Counted from the stretch's first letter, positions 26,892-35,127 are shown. The stretch is DNA of 38,407 nt from an uncultured Amaricoccus sp. (GCF_937891315.1 NZ_CALAGI010000119.1:1-38407); one strand, 5' to 3'. Made by a program: numbers and translations. Notes: generated from the letters alone by a model not told the origin.

Positions 26892-27241
26892 GGCTTCACG
26901 CCGAGGCGAGCCCCGGATGCCGGGGGCCGCTGCCATCCCCAGACACCGCCGCTCCGCGGTTCCCGACTATCGGGCCGGAGGCCGGACACCGAATCGCACC
27001 GCCCGTGTCGAGACGACGCGGCCAACCGCCACCGGAAATGGTGCTTCCGCCTACGCGCGTGGGCTTGGCGGGACACGAGGAGGATCCGGGAGGCGCTGAA
27101 AGGAAATGCGCCCCCTCCGGGGGGGAGAAGGGGGCGCGATATCCAGACTGGAGGGTCTGAGGGTTTGCAAGCAGCTGTTCAATCGCTTGAACACCTTCAA
27201 TCTGTCGGGGAATGGTTACCAAAAGCTTAACGGACAATCTC
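26892..27241. other. Structured 350-bp gap between convergent genes
   Basis: No convincing protein gene is seen here. The first 200 bases are GC-rich and unremarkable. From about 27100 there are three successive inverted repeats: 27108-27137 (9-bp arms GCGCCCCCT/AGGGGGCGC), 27144-27159 (CAGAC/GTCTG) and 27177-27192 (GTTCAA/TTGAAC). A patch of clearly lower GC (about 27160-27270) then runs into the end of the flavin reductase gene. A near-CtrA motif, TTAA-N7-GTAAC on the minus strand, is at 27215-27230. Confidence 0.6.
27095..27230 (-). ncRNA. Candidate small RNA or structured 3' UTR
   Basis: Read on the minus strand, three hairpins follow one another: 27192-27177, 27159-27144 and 27137-27108. 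The second has the loop CCTCCA, complementary to a Shine-Dalgarno sequence. The third is very stable and is followed by the moderately T-rich ATTTCCTTTC, as in a GC-rich terminator. This resembles trans-acting alphaproteobacterial sRNAs with CCUCC loops in outline, but I could not match a named family. It could equally be the 3' UTR and terminator of the flavin reductase mRNA just upstream. Confidence 0.25.
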
Positions 27242-27877
27242 TTATTCATCTTTAGGTTGTTTTTTTTCGAACGGTCCGGGGCGGCTGAGCGAGAAGACCT
27301 CCCGCACGGCGGCATAGTGCTTGTAGCCGAGCCGCGAGAGCGGCTGATAGAGCGTCACATCGACCAAACCGTCCCGCAGGACATTCTCGTCAACAAAGAC
27401 CCCGACGACCTCGCCGATGACCATGGCGCTCGACGGGCCGGGCAGATCGACGATCTTCCACACTCGGCATTCGAGCGCGGCGGGCGCCTCGGCGACCCGC
27501 GGCGGCGCGACGAGGCGTGACGCGGCCTTGGTCAGCCCGGCGATTTCGAACTCGTCTTCGCCGGCGGGATAGGGGCCGGAGGTCAGGTTCATCGCATCCC
27601 GCAGGGCGAGTGGCACAATATTCGCCACGAATTCGCCGGTCTCCCGAATATTCGCCAGTGTATCCTTGCGCTCCTCGCCACCGAGCTTCAGGCCCATGGT
27701 GCAATACATGACCATCGGCGGCTTCTCGGAGACGGCGTTGAAGAAGCTGTAGGGCGCGAGATTGGCCCCGCCGGAGGAATCGGCGCTCGAGATCCAGCCG
27801 ATCGGCCGCGGAGCGACCAGGGCCTTGAACGGATCATGCGGCAGCCCGTGGCTGTCGAGTCCCGGGCGATAGAACAT
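27242..27877 (-). CDS. Flavin reductase-like FMN-binding protein
   Basis: A 211-residue protein of the flavin reductase-like, FMN-binding split-barrel superfamily. Recognisable segments are the opening KALVAPRPIGWISSAD, then NLAPYSFFNAVSEKPPMVM, KDTLANIRETGEFVANIV and, later, VIGEVVGVFVDENVL. These proteins bind FMN and some reduce free flavin for partner monooxygenases; no such partner is adjacent, so the role is unknown. The gene ends with eight consecutive A residues (minus strand, 27267-27260) shortly before its TAA stop, in unusually AT-rich sequence for this genome. It diverges from a GNAT gene over 120 bases. Confidence 0.88.
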   Translation of the reverse strand: MFYRPGLDSHGLPHDPFKALVAPRPIGWISSADSSGGANLAPYSFFNAVSEKPPMVMYCTMGLKLGGEERKDTLANIRETGEFVANIVPLALRDAMNLTSGPYPAGEDEFEIAGLTKAASRLVAPPRVAEAPAALECRVWKIVDLPGPSSAMVIGEVVGVFVDENVLRDGLVDVTLYQPLSRLGYKHYAAVREVFSLSRPGPFEKKQPKDE

Positions 27878-27997
27878 CTGGGGATCACTCGCGTTTTCGC
27901 CTTTGCCGCGAAGTTAGGGCCATGCTAGCTCGGAGTCGAGCGGGCCGGGCGTCCGCGCCTGCCCGTTTGCCCCCGCGCCCCACGCTCCCTCAAGTGA

Positions 27998-28513
27998 ATG
28001 TTCCGGATCTACAAAGAGACCCCTGACGATCGCGCCGAGGTGGAATACCTCTATGACCTCGCCTTCGCGCCGGGGCGCACGGCGCTGTCGTCCTATCGGC
28101 TGCGCGAGGGCGTGGATCCGGTGACCGACCTGTCGCTCATCGCGCGGGACGACTATGACGCGCTTGGCGGGGCCATCCGCTACTGGCCGGTGCGGATCGG
28201 TGACCGCGGCCATCCGGCACTGCTGCTCGGGCCCGTGGCTGTGCATCCGACGCGGCAGGGCGAGGGAATCGGCGCGCTGCTCATCTCGGAGAGCCTGCAG
28301 CGCGCCTTCGATCGCGGATGGACACGGGTGATCCTGGTCGGCGACGCGCCCTACTACCGGCGCTTCGGCTTCACCCAGGAGGCGGCGCGCGACCTGCGCT
28401 ATCCGCCGCCGACCAATCCCGACCGCCTGCTGGCGCGGGCACTGGTTCCCGGCGCCTTCAACGGCGTCTCGGGCCTCGTCTCCGGCTGGAAGCGCCCGAC
28501 GACCGTCGCGTGA
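27998..28513 (+). CDS. GNAT family N-acetyltransferase (YhbS-like)
   Basis: A 171-residue acetyltransferase resembling the YhbS group. The acetyl-CoA pyrophosphate loop is clear in LLLGPVAVHPTRQGEGIGALLISESLQ (the RQGEGIG part), and YYRRFGFT is the usual C-terminal motif of this group. The substrate is unknown. It is a single gene, divergent from the flavin reductase and convergent with the next GNAT gene, with only 13 bases between their stops. The start at 27998 gives the expected N-terminus FRIYKETPDDRAEVEYLYD; there is no strong ribosome-binding site. Confidence 0.88.
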   Translation: MFRIYKETPDDRAEVEYLYDLAFAPGRTALSSYRLREGVDPVTDLSLIARDDYDALGGAIRYWPVRIGDRGHPALLLGPVAVHPTRQGEGIGALLISESLQRAFDRGWTRVILVGDAPYYRRFGFTQEAARDLRYPPPTNPDRLLARALVPGAFNGVSGLVSGWKRPTTVA

Positions 28514-28526
28514 TCGGGCGCCGCGC

Positions 28527-29003
28527 TCAGGCCAGTGGGCGGGACAGGAAGATCGTGCCGGCGACGGGGGTCTCGTAATAGGGCGGGATCACCTCGAAGC
28601 CGGCGGCGCGATACAGCGCGAGGGCGCCCGGCATGCTCGGCAGCGTGTCGAGCCGCATCTCGCGATGTCCCGCCCGCTCCGCCGCGTCAAGGACCGCCGC
28701 GACGAGTGCCCGGCCGAGGCCGGTGCCCCGCGCCGCCCCCGTGACATAGAGCCGCTTCATCTCGCAAATCCCGCCGCCGAGTGGGCGCATCGCGACGCAG
28801 CCCGCCGGGCCGTCGCCATCGCGGGCATAGAGCAGCGCGCCGCGCGGCGCGGCGTATTTGCCGGGCAGCGTCGCGAGCTCCGTCTCGAAATCCTGGAAGC
28901 CGAGGTCGAACGGCAGGGTGGCGGCATAGGCGCGAAACAGCCCGGCGACGGCGGCGAGCTCCGCCGCCGAGCGCGCGCGCCCAATCCGGTCCGCGACGCG
29001 CAT
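28527..29003 (-). CDS. GNAT family N-acetyltransferase
   Basis: A 158-residue acetyltransferase with the acetyl-CoA loop ARGTGLGRALVAAVLDAA and the C-terminal YRAAGFEVIPPYYETP. MKRLYVTGAARG precedes the loop, the pattern seen in many small bacterial GNATs. Target unknown. It begins 2 bases after the pdxJ stop, so it is almost certainly the last gene of the rpoZ-rsh-DUF2062-pdxJ transcript. In many alphaproteobacteria acpS follows pdxJ at this point. Confidence 0.88.
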   Translation of the reverse strand: MRVADRIGRARSAAELAAVAGLFRAYAATLPFDLGFQDFETELATLPGKYAAPRGALLYARDGDGPAGCVAMRPLGGGICEMKRLYVTGAARGTGLGRALVAAVLDAAERAGHREMRLDTLPSMPGALALYRAAGFEVIPPYYETPVAGTIFLSRPLA

Positions 29004-29005
29004 GC

Positions 29006-29782
29006 TCAGCCGACGGCCACCGCGCGCGCGGTATCCATTTCGGCGCGCATCCGCCGGATCGCGGCCTCGAGTCCGACGAAGATCGCCTCGCCGATCAGGA
29101 AATGCCCGATATTGAGCTCCATCAGATCCGGGATCGCCGCGACGGGGCCAACGCTGTCGAAGGTCAGGCCGTGGCCGGCGTGGACTTCGAGCCCGAGCGC
29201 CCGCGCGAAACCCGCCATCTCCACCAGCCGCGCCAGTTCGGCATCGCGCGTGGCGATATCACCGGCGATGTCCGCGTCACAATAGGCACCGGTATGCAGC
29301 TCGATCACCGGAGCGCCGATCCGGTACGACGCCTCGATCTGGCGGCGGTCCGCGGCGATGAACATCGAGACGCGGCAGCCCGCTTCCCGCAAGGGCAGGA
29401 TGAAATCCGCCAGCGCATTCTCGTCGCGCGCCACCTCCAGCCCGCCTTCGGTGGTACGCTCCTCGCGCTTTTCCGGCACGATGCAGACCGCGCGCGGCCG
29501 GTGGCGCAGCGCGATCGCCCGCATCTCGAGCGTCGCCGCCATCTCGAGATTGAGCGGCAGCGAGATCCCGACCATCAGCGCCTCGATATCCGCGTCGGTG
29601 ATGTGGCGCCGATCCTCGCGCAGATGCGCGGTGATGCCGTCGGCGCCGGCCGCCTCGGCAAGCAGCGCGGCGCGCAGCGGATCGGGCGTCGGGCCGCCGC
29701 GGGCGTTCCGCACCGTGGCCACATGGTCGATATTCACCCCGAGCCGTAGCCGCCCGCTCGGTCTGGCCGCAACCTCGCTCAT
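29006..29782 (-). CDS. pdxJ: Pyridoxine 5'-phosphate synthase
   Basis: Catalyses ring closure of 1-deoxy-D-xylulose 5-phosphate with 3-amino-1-hydroxyacetone 1-phosphate to give pyridoxine 5'-phosphate, the last ring-forming step of DXP-dependent vitamin B6 synthesis. The 258 residues have the hallmark start LGVNIDHVATVRNARGG, then ADGITAHLREDRRHI, CIVPEKREERTTEGGL, IELHTGAYCDA and the closing LNIGHFLIGEAIFVGL, which binds phosphate. The start at 29782 overlaps the DUF2062 stop by four bases; the frame is open further upstream but that part is not PdxJ. Confidence 0.97.
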   Translation of the reverse strand: MSEVAARPSGRLRLGVNIDHVATVRNARGGPTPDPLRAALLAEAAGADGITAHLREDRRHITDADIEALMVGISLPLNLEMAATLEMRAIALRHRPRAVCIVPEKREERTTEGGLEVARDENALADFILPLREAGCRVSMFIAADRRQIEASYRIGAPVIELHTGAYCDADIAGDIATRDAELARLVEMAGFARALGLEVHAGHGLTFDSVGPVAAIPDLMELNIGHFLIGEAIFVGLEAAIRRMRAEMDTARAVAVG

Positions 29783-30462
29783 GCGCCGCCTCCCTTGGTT
29801 CCATGTCCCTTGAGGCCGCCGACCGTCCGGCGTTCGACCTCCTGCCGCTCCAGCCGTTCCTTCGCCCGCTGCAGCATGCGCGCGCGGCGCCGCGCTTGGT
29901 AGGCGCCGACGATCGGGCGGACGAGGTAATATCCGGCAACCGAGGCGACGATGCCGGGCAGCAGACCGCCGACGAAATAGGGCCAGACCATGTCGTAGAG
30001 AAACAGGCTGAGCTTGCCCCATTGCGCGGTGCCGACGCCGAACAGGCTGAGCAAGCTCTGCCAGATGCCGGCCCCCGCCTGGCTGAACGCCTCGGCGATG
30101 CGGCCGAAGTCGCGGCCGGTGACGCCATGGCCGAGGATGCGATGGCCAAGCGCCAGCGAAATCGCGGCGATGAAGGGCGTGGTGATCGGATTTCCGACCA
30201 ATGTGCCGATCAGGCTGGCGACGATATTGCCGCGAAACAGCCATGCCAGCCCGGCCCCGAGCAGCACGTGGAGCCCGAACAGCGGCGTGAAGGAGACGAA
30301 GGTGCCGAAGGCGAAACCGAGCGCGATGCGATGCGGCGTATCGGGCAGCCGCTTGACACGATGGCCGAGATATTCGATCCCGCGCCGCCAACCCCGGCGG
30401 GGGTAGACGGCCTCGCGCAGGCGCGAGAACAGGGGCGGCTTGTCACGTCGCTTGAAGACCAT
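29779..30462 (-). CDS. DUF2062 domain membrane protein
   Basis: A 227-residue inner-membrane protein with the DUF2062 domain, recognisable by HRIALGFAFGTFVSFTPLFGLHVLLG and NIVASLIGTLVGNPITTPF, a helix pair with a conserved GNP motif. A further helix lies near residues 165-190, and the C-terminus is strongly basic (AYQARRRARMLQRAKERLERQ). Its function is unknown. Genes of this family are commonly placed between rsh and pdxJ in alphaproteobacteria, as here. The ATG at 30462 was chosen since translation upstream from 30576 overlaps the rsh 3' end and is not family sequence. It overlaps pdxJ by four bases. Confidence 0.88.
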   Translation of the reverse strand: MVFKRRDKPPLFSRLREAVYPRRGWRRGIEYLGHRVKRLPDTPHRIALGFAFGTFVSFTPLFGLHVLLGAGLAWLFRGNIVASLIGTLVGNPITTPFIAAISLALGHRILGHGVTGRDFGRIAEAFSQAGAGIWQSLLSLFGVGTAQWGKLSLFLYDMVWPYFVGGLLPGIVASVAGYYLVRPIVGAYQARRRARMLQRAKERLERQEVERRTVGGLKGHGTKGGGA

Positions 30463-30511
30463 TGGCCCGGGATTTCCCGTCGCTCCTCTCGGTGGACGCC
30501 GCGGGATCCGT

Positions 30512-32704
30512 TCAGCGGCCGGCCGGAGCGTTCCCCGCCGCCGCAGCCGCGCGATATCGCCGGACCTGCGCCACATCCGAATCAGCGTCGATCGCCGTCA
30601 AGATATGGGTCAGGTGTTCCATATCCCTAACCTCCGCATCAATCACGATCCGATAGAAATCAGGCTTGCGATCCGTGAACACGATGTTGGTGATGTTGGC
30701 GCGATGCTCGCCGAGCAGCGTGCAGATTCGCCCGAGCGTCCCGGAATCGTTGGCGAGCGCGATCTCGACGCGGGTCTCGTGGGTGGCATTGCTGTGACCG
30801 TCGGCCCAGCGCAGGTCGATCCAGCGGTCCGGCGTGTCCTCGAAGGCGCCGAGCGTCGCGCAGTCGATCGCATGGATCATCACGCCCTTGCCGCGCTCGG
30901 CGATGCCGACGATGCGCTCGCCGGGGATCGGGTTGCAGCACGGCGCCGGCCGCGCCTCCTGGCCGAGGCCGAGGCCGATCACCACCGGCGCCGCCTCGTT
31001 CCGTGCCTTCGGCAGTCCGGCCTCGCGCAGCAGTTCGGGATAGAGCGTCGCGATGAGATCGCGCCCCGTCATCTCGGCGGCGCCGAGCCGGGCCAGCACA
31101 TCCTCGCCCTCCTCGAGCCCGAGACGGCGGGCGGCGGTCTCCATCGCCTTGTCGCTCGCCTTCTTGCCGACCCGCTCCAGCGACACCCGCGCGATCTCGC
31201 GCCCGAGCCGCACCTGCGTCGCGCGCTGCTCGCCGCGCAAGGAGCGCCGGATCGCCGCCTTGGCGCGACCGGTGACCACCATGTCCTCCCAGGAGGGCTG
31301 CGGCCGCTGTCCCTCGGCGCGGATGATCGTCACGCTCTGCCCGTTGCGCAGCTTGGTCCAGAGCGGCACCCGCTGGCCGTCGACCTTGGCGCCGACGCAG
31401 GAGTCGCCGATCCGGGTATGGATCGCGTAGGCGAAATCGATCGGCGTCGCGCCGCGCGGCAGCTTCACCACCTCGCCCTTGGGGGTGAAGCAGAACACCT
31501 GGTCGGTGAACATCTCGAGCTTGACGTGCTCGAGGAAATCCTCGTCCTCCTGCCATTCGACGCGCTCGGTGATCGAACGCAGCCACTGGAAGGGATCGAC
31601 GGCGAACGGGTTCTCGAACCGTTCGCCGTCCTTGTAGGACCAGTGCGCGGCGACGCCGGTTTCGGCCACGGCGTGCATCTCGCTGGTGCGGATCTGGACC
31701 TCGACGCGCTTGCCGTCGCGGCCGGACATCGAGGTGTGGATCGAGCGATAGCCGTTCGACTTCGGCTGGCTGATATAGTCCTTGAACCGCCCCGGCACCG
31801 CCGTCCAGCGTTGATGCACGGCGCCGAGCGCGGTGTAGCAGTCCGCGACCGAGTGGGTGATGATCCGAAAGCCGTAGATGTCGGACAGCCGCGAGAAGGC
31901 CTCCTTCTTCTCCTCCATCTTGCGCCAGATGGAATAGGGCTTCTTCTCCCGGCCAAAGACCACGGCCTCGACCCCCGCCTGGGTCAGCACCTGGCGGATA
32001 TCGTCGGTGATCTTCGGAATGACGTCGCCGCTCTCGTTCCGCAGGCTGACGAAACGGCGGATGATCGACTTGCGCGCCTCGGGGTTCAGCACGCGAAAGC
32101 TGATGTCCTCGAGTTCGTCGCGCATCCACTGCATGCCCATCCGGCCGGCGAGCGGTGCGAAGATGTCCATGGTCTCGCGCGCCTTGCGGGCCTGCTTTTC
32201 CGGTGCCAGATGCTTGATCGTGCGCATGTTGTGCAGACGGTCGGCGAGCTTGACCAGCAGGACGCGCAGATCCTTCGACATCGCCATCAGCAGCTTGCGG
32301 AAATTCTCCGCCTGGGCGTTCTCGACCGAGGAGAGCTCGAGATTGGTGAGCTTGGTGACACCATCGACCAGTTGCGCGATCTCATCGCCGAAGCGGATCG
32401 CGATCTCGCGGTAGGTGGACTTGGTGTCCTCGATCGTGTCGTGCAGCAGCGCGGTGATGATCGTCGCATCATCCAGCCGCTGCTCGGCCAGCAGCATGGC
32501 GACGGTCACCGGATGGCTGAAATAGGGCTCCCCGCTGGTGCGCAGTTGGCCATCGTGCATCTTGTGGCCGTAGTCGTAGGCCGCCGCGATCAGCGCGCTG
32601 TCGGAGTTCGGGTTATAGCCGCGGACCAGATCCGTGAGGCCGCTGACGGGGATGATCCCGTCAGGCCCCGGCCGTACCGGGGTCATGTCCGCCACGGACG
32701 TCAA
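30512..32704 (-). CDS. rsh: Bifunctional (p)ppGpp synthetase/hydrolase (Rsh/SpoT family)
   Basis: Long RelA/SpoT homolog that makes and degrades the alarmone (p)ppGpp. The 730 residues contain an HD hydrolase domain with LLHDTIEDT (His88, Asp89). The synthetase domain includes GRFKDYI and KSNGYRSIHTSM; RFKD fits the RxKD signature of bifunctional enzymes rather than the ExDD of RelA. A TGS domain (FTPKGEVVKLPRGATPIDFAYAIH) and a C-terminal ACT domain follow. Hydrolase residues look intact, so both activities are expected. The start at 32704 is 7 bases after the rpoZ stop; an in-frame ATG at 32686 is an alternative. Confidence 0.96.
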   Translation of the reverse strand: MTSVADMTPVRPGPDGIIPVSGLTDLVRGYNPNSDSALIAAAYDYGHKMHDGQLRTSGEPYFSHPVTVAMLLAEQRLDDATIITALLHDTIEDTKSTYREIAIRFGDEIAQLVDGVTKLTNLELSSVENAQAENFRKLLMAMSKDLRVLLVKLADRLHNMRTIKHLAPEKQARKARETMDIFAPLAGRMGMQWMRDELEDISFRVLNPEARKSIIRRFVSLRNESGDVIPKITDDIRQVLTQAGVEAVVFGREKKPYSIWRKMEEKKEAFSRLSDIYGFRIITHSVADCYTALGAVHQRWTAVPGRFKDYISQPKSNGYRSIHTSMSGRDGKRVEVQIRTSEMHAVAETGVAAHWSYKDGERFENPFAVDPFQWLRSITERVEWQEDEDFLEHVKLEMFTDQVFCFTPKGEVVKLPRGATPIDFAYAIHTRIGDSCVGAKVDGQRVPLWTKLRNGQSVTIIRAEGQRPQPSWEDMVVTGRAKAAIRRSLRGEQRATQVRLGREIARVSLERVGKKASDKAMETAARRLGLEEGEDVLARLGAAEMTGRDLIATLYPELLREAGLPKARNEAAPVVIGLGLGQEARPAPCCNPIPGERIVGIAERGKGVMIHAIDCATLGAFEDTPDRWIDLRWADGHSNATHETRVEIALANDSGTLGRICTLLGEHRANITNIVFTDRKPDFYRIVIDAEVRDMEHLTHILTAIDADSDVAQVRRYRAAAAAGNAPAGR

Positions 32705-32711
32705 CCCGGGC

Positions 32712-33059
32712 TCAGTTTTCGCCCTGAGCCTCCATCAGCGCGCGCAGCAGCCGTTCCTCGGACATGTCGTCCTCCATCGGCGCGTCGTTGCCGACGAGCA
32801 GGGTCATTACGTCTTCCTCGGGTTCATCGATCTCGATCTGGCGCTGGAAGCTCTCGATCGCGCTGTCGCGCAGCTGGTCGGCGGTCATCGTCTCCTCGGC
32901 GATCTCGCGCAGGGCGACGACCGGATTCTTGTCGTTGTCGCGATCGACGGTCAGCGGCACGCCGGCCGCGAGCGACCGGGCCCGATGCGCGGCCAGCATG
33001 ACGAGTTCGAACCGGTTCGGCACCTTGTCGACGCAGTCTTCAACTGTTACGCGGGCCAT
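32712..33059 (-). CDS. rpoZ: DNA-directed RNA polymerase omega subunit
   Basis: Omega subunit of RNA polymerase, which assists beta' folding and forms part of one ppGpp-binding site in proteobacteria. The 115 residues open with the family sequence MARVTVEDCVDKVPNRFELVMLAAHRAR and contain NPVVALREIAE. The C-terminus is acidic. It is the first gene of the operon with rsh just downstream, a conserved link between polymerase and alarmone metabolism. The promoter must lie in the 264-bp spacer shared with ffh. Confidence 0.96.
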   Translation of the reverse strand: MARVTVEDCVDKVPNRFELVMLAAHRARSLAAGVPLTVDRDNDKNPVVALREIAEETMTADQLRDSAIESFQRQIEIDEPEEDVMTLLVGNDAPMEDDMSEERLLRALMEAQGEN

Positions 33060-33169
33060 ACCGGATCTCCATCATTCCACGACGTCGGAAAAAGCAGCAG
33101 ATAGCGCCCGTCCCCCGGGAATGCAAGAGCCTGCGGCGGGCGGGTCAAGGGAGCCCAAGGCGCCCCATA

Positions 33170-33198
33170 TTGACCCTCCCCGCGTTTCGCGCTAGGGG
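33170..33198 (+). promoter_or_regulatory. Candidate promoter for the ffh operon
   Basis: TTGACC (33170-33175), a 17-base spacer and TAGGGG (33193-33198) in the rpoZ/ffh divergent spacer. It would give a leader of roughly 120 bases before the ffh ATG. The pattern matches that upstream of zapE, supporting a genome-typical sigma-70-like promoter with a TAGGG-type -10. The leader itself shows no recognisable riboswitch. Confidence 0.4.
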
Positions 33199-33323
33199 AG
33201 GCGCGATTTTTCGGAAGTCTTCACAGCTTCCGGTCCCGTCCCGAAGGGGGGATCGCCGTCGGTCAGCGCGTCGCGCCCACCGGCGCGTTTCGCGTTTCGG
33301 GGCTCTCGGCGAGGGGGCGACCG

Positions 33324-34787
33324 ATGTTCGAGAACCTGTCCGACCGCCTCGGCGGAGTCTTCGGCAAGCTGACCCGTCAGGGCGCGCTCACCGACGACGA
33401 TGTCGCGACCGCGCTCCGCGAGGTCCGCGTCGCGCTGCTCGAGGCCGATGTGTCGCTGCCGGTCGCCCGCGATTTCGTCAAGGCGGTCCAGGACAAGGCC
33501 AAGGGCCAGGCGGTGACGAAATCCGTCACTCCGGGCCAGCAGGTGGTGAAGATCGTCCATGACGAGCTCGTGCGCGTGCTCGCCGGCGACGGGCGCCCGA
33601 CCGAGCTCCGCATCGACAATCCGCCGGCGCCGATCCTGATGGTCGGCCTGCAGGGTTCGGGCAAGACCACGACGACGGCGAAGCTCGCCAAGCGGCTGAA
33701 GGAGCGGGAGGGCAAGCGGGTGCTGATGGCCTCGCTCGACACCCGCCGCCCGGCCGCGATGGAGCAACTCGCCGTGCTCGGCGCCCAGATCGGCGTCGAT
33801 ACCCTGCCGATCGTCGCCGGCCAGGATCCGGTCGCGATCGCGCGCCGCGCGAAGCAGCAGGCGACGCTCGGCGGCTATGACGTCGTGATGCTCGACACCG
33901 CCGGTCGCCTCCATATCGACGACGAACTGATGGCCGAGGTCAAGGCGGTCCGCGACGCCGCCGCCCCGCGTGAAACGCTGCTCGTCGTCGACGGCCTGAC
34001 CGGCCAGGACGCGGTCAACGTGGCCGAGCAGTTCGATGGCCAGGTCGGCATCTCCGGTGTCCTCCTCACCCGCATGGACGGCGACGGCCGCGGCGGCGCC
34101 GCGCTCTCGATGCGCGCGATCACCGGCAAGCCGATCCGTTTCGTTGGCCTCGGCGAGAAGATGGACGCCCTCGAGGAGTTTCATCCCGAGCGGGTCGCGG
34201 GGCGGATCCTCGGCATGGGCGACATCGTCAGCCTCGTCGAGAAGGCGCAGGAAACGCTGGAGGCCGAGGCCGCCGAGCGGATGATGAAGCGGTTCCAGAA
34301 GGGTCAGTTCAACATGAACGACCTCAAGGACCAGCTCGAGCAGATGATCAAGATGGGCGGCATGCAGGGGCTGATGGGCATGATGCCCGGCATGTCCAGG
34401 ATGTCGAAGCAGCTCGACGAGGCCGGCCTCGACGACAGGGTGCTGCGCCGCCAGATCGCCCTGATCAATTCGATGACGAAGAAGGAGCGGCGCAGTCCCG
34501 ACCTGCTGCAGGCCAGCCGCAAGCGCCGGATCGCCGCCGGCGCCGGGCTCGAGGTTTCCGATCTCAACAAGCTCCTGAAGATGCATCGGCAGATGGCCGA
34601 CGTGATGAAGAAGATGGGCGGCATGGGCAAGAAAGGCCTGTTGCGCGGCGGGCTCGGCGCCCTGCTCGGCAAGGGCGCGCCTCCGGGCGGGCTGCCCGGC
34701 GGACTACCCGGAGGCTTTCCGGGCGGCGGCCTGCCTCCCGGCGCCGCGCTGCCGCCCGGCCTCGCGGGGCTCGGGCGCAAGAAATGA
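33324..34787 (+). CDS. ffh: Signal recognition particle protein Ffh
   Basis: SRP54 GTPase that binds signal sequences and 4.5S RNA and brings ribosomes to the membrane receptor FtsY. The 487 residues have the N domain (1-about 90), the G domain with the P-loop GLQGSGKTTTTAKLA, DTAGR and TRMDGDGRGGAAL, and the methionine-rich M domain (about 310-445, with GGMQGLMGMMPGMSRM). The last 40 or so residues are a Gly/Pro/Leu low-complexity tail with repeated GGLP and GGFP units, longer than in most species. The ATG at 33324 follows a GAGGGGG ribosome-binding site. The stop overlaps the chorismate mutase start by four bases. Confidence 0.97.
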   Translation: MFENLSDRLGGVFGKLTRQGALTDDDVATALREVRVALLEADVSLPVARDFVKAVQDKAKGQAVTKSVTPGQQVVKIVHDELVRVLAGDGRPTELRIDNPPAPILMVGLQGSGKTTTTAKLAKRLKEREGKRVLMASLDTRRPAAMEQLAVLGAQIGVDTLPIVAGQDPVAIARRAKQQATLGGYDVVMLDTAGRLHIDDELMAEVKAVRDAAAPRETLLVVDGLTGQDAVNVAEQFDGQVGISGVLLTRMDGDGRGGAALSMRAITGKPIRFVGLGEKMDALEEFHPERVAGRILGMGDIVSLVEKAQETLEAEAAERMMKRFQKGQFNMNDLKDQLEQMIKMGGMQGLMGMMPGMSRMSKQLDEAGLDDRVLRRQIALINSMTKKERRSPDLLQASRKRRIAAGAGLEVSDLNKLLKMHRQMADVMKKMGGMGKKGLLRGGLGALLGKGAPPGGLPGGLPGGFPGGGLPPGAALPPGLAGLGRKK

Positions 34788-35125
34788 CCAACGCCGAAGC
34801 CACCCGCCGCGCCGCCGACCTGCTGCGCGGCCACCGCGAATCGATCGACCGGCTCGACGCGATCCTGGTCTTCACCCTCGCCGAGCGCTTCAAGCATACG
34901 CAGGCGGTCGGGGTCCTGAAGGCCCGGCACGGTCTGCCGCCATCCGATCCCGCGCGCGAGGCAAAGCAGATCGCCCGCTTGCGGACGCTGGCCGGGGATG
35001 CGGATCTCGATACCGAATTCGCCACCAAATTCCTGAACTTCATCATCTCGGAAGTCATCAGGCATCACGAGAGCCATCTCGAAACAGGGGCGCCCGCGCC
35101 CGCCACCCACGTCACAGGAGACTGA
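34784..35125 (+). CDS. Chorismate mutase (AroQ type)
   Basis: A 113-residue all-helical chorismate mutase converting chorismate to prephenate for phenylalanine and tyrosine synthesis. The pattern RESIDRLDAILVFTLAERFKHTQAVGVLKA, followed by SDPAREAKQIARLRTLA, is that of the AroQ fold. The conserved Arg, Lys and Glu residues lie on the expected helices. Position between ffh and rpsP with a four-base overlap of ffh is conserved in alphaproteobacteria. It ends 2 bases before rpsP. Confidence 0.92.
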   Translation: MTNAEATRRAADLLRGHRESIDRLDAILVFTLAERFKHTQAVGVLKARHGLPPSDPAREAKQIARLRTLAGDADLDTEFATKFLNFIISEVIRHHESHLETGAPAPATHVTGD

Positions 35126-35127
35126 CC

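Noticed and set aside
27108..27137. Plus-strand intrinsic terminator for the FAD oxidase gene
   Set aside because: Strong hairpin but followed by GATATCC rather than T residues, and over 200 bases from the stop.
26896..27249. Minus-strand frame beginning MNKRLSVKLLVTIPRQ that overlaps the flavin reductase stop
   Set aside because: It reads through three inverted repeats into low-complexity sequence and has no family resemblance; probably open by chance.
30440..33001. 853-codon plus-strand open frame opposite rsh and rpoZ
   Set aside because: Antisense shadow; both minus-strand genes are certain from catalytic motifs.
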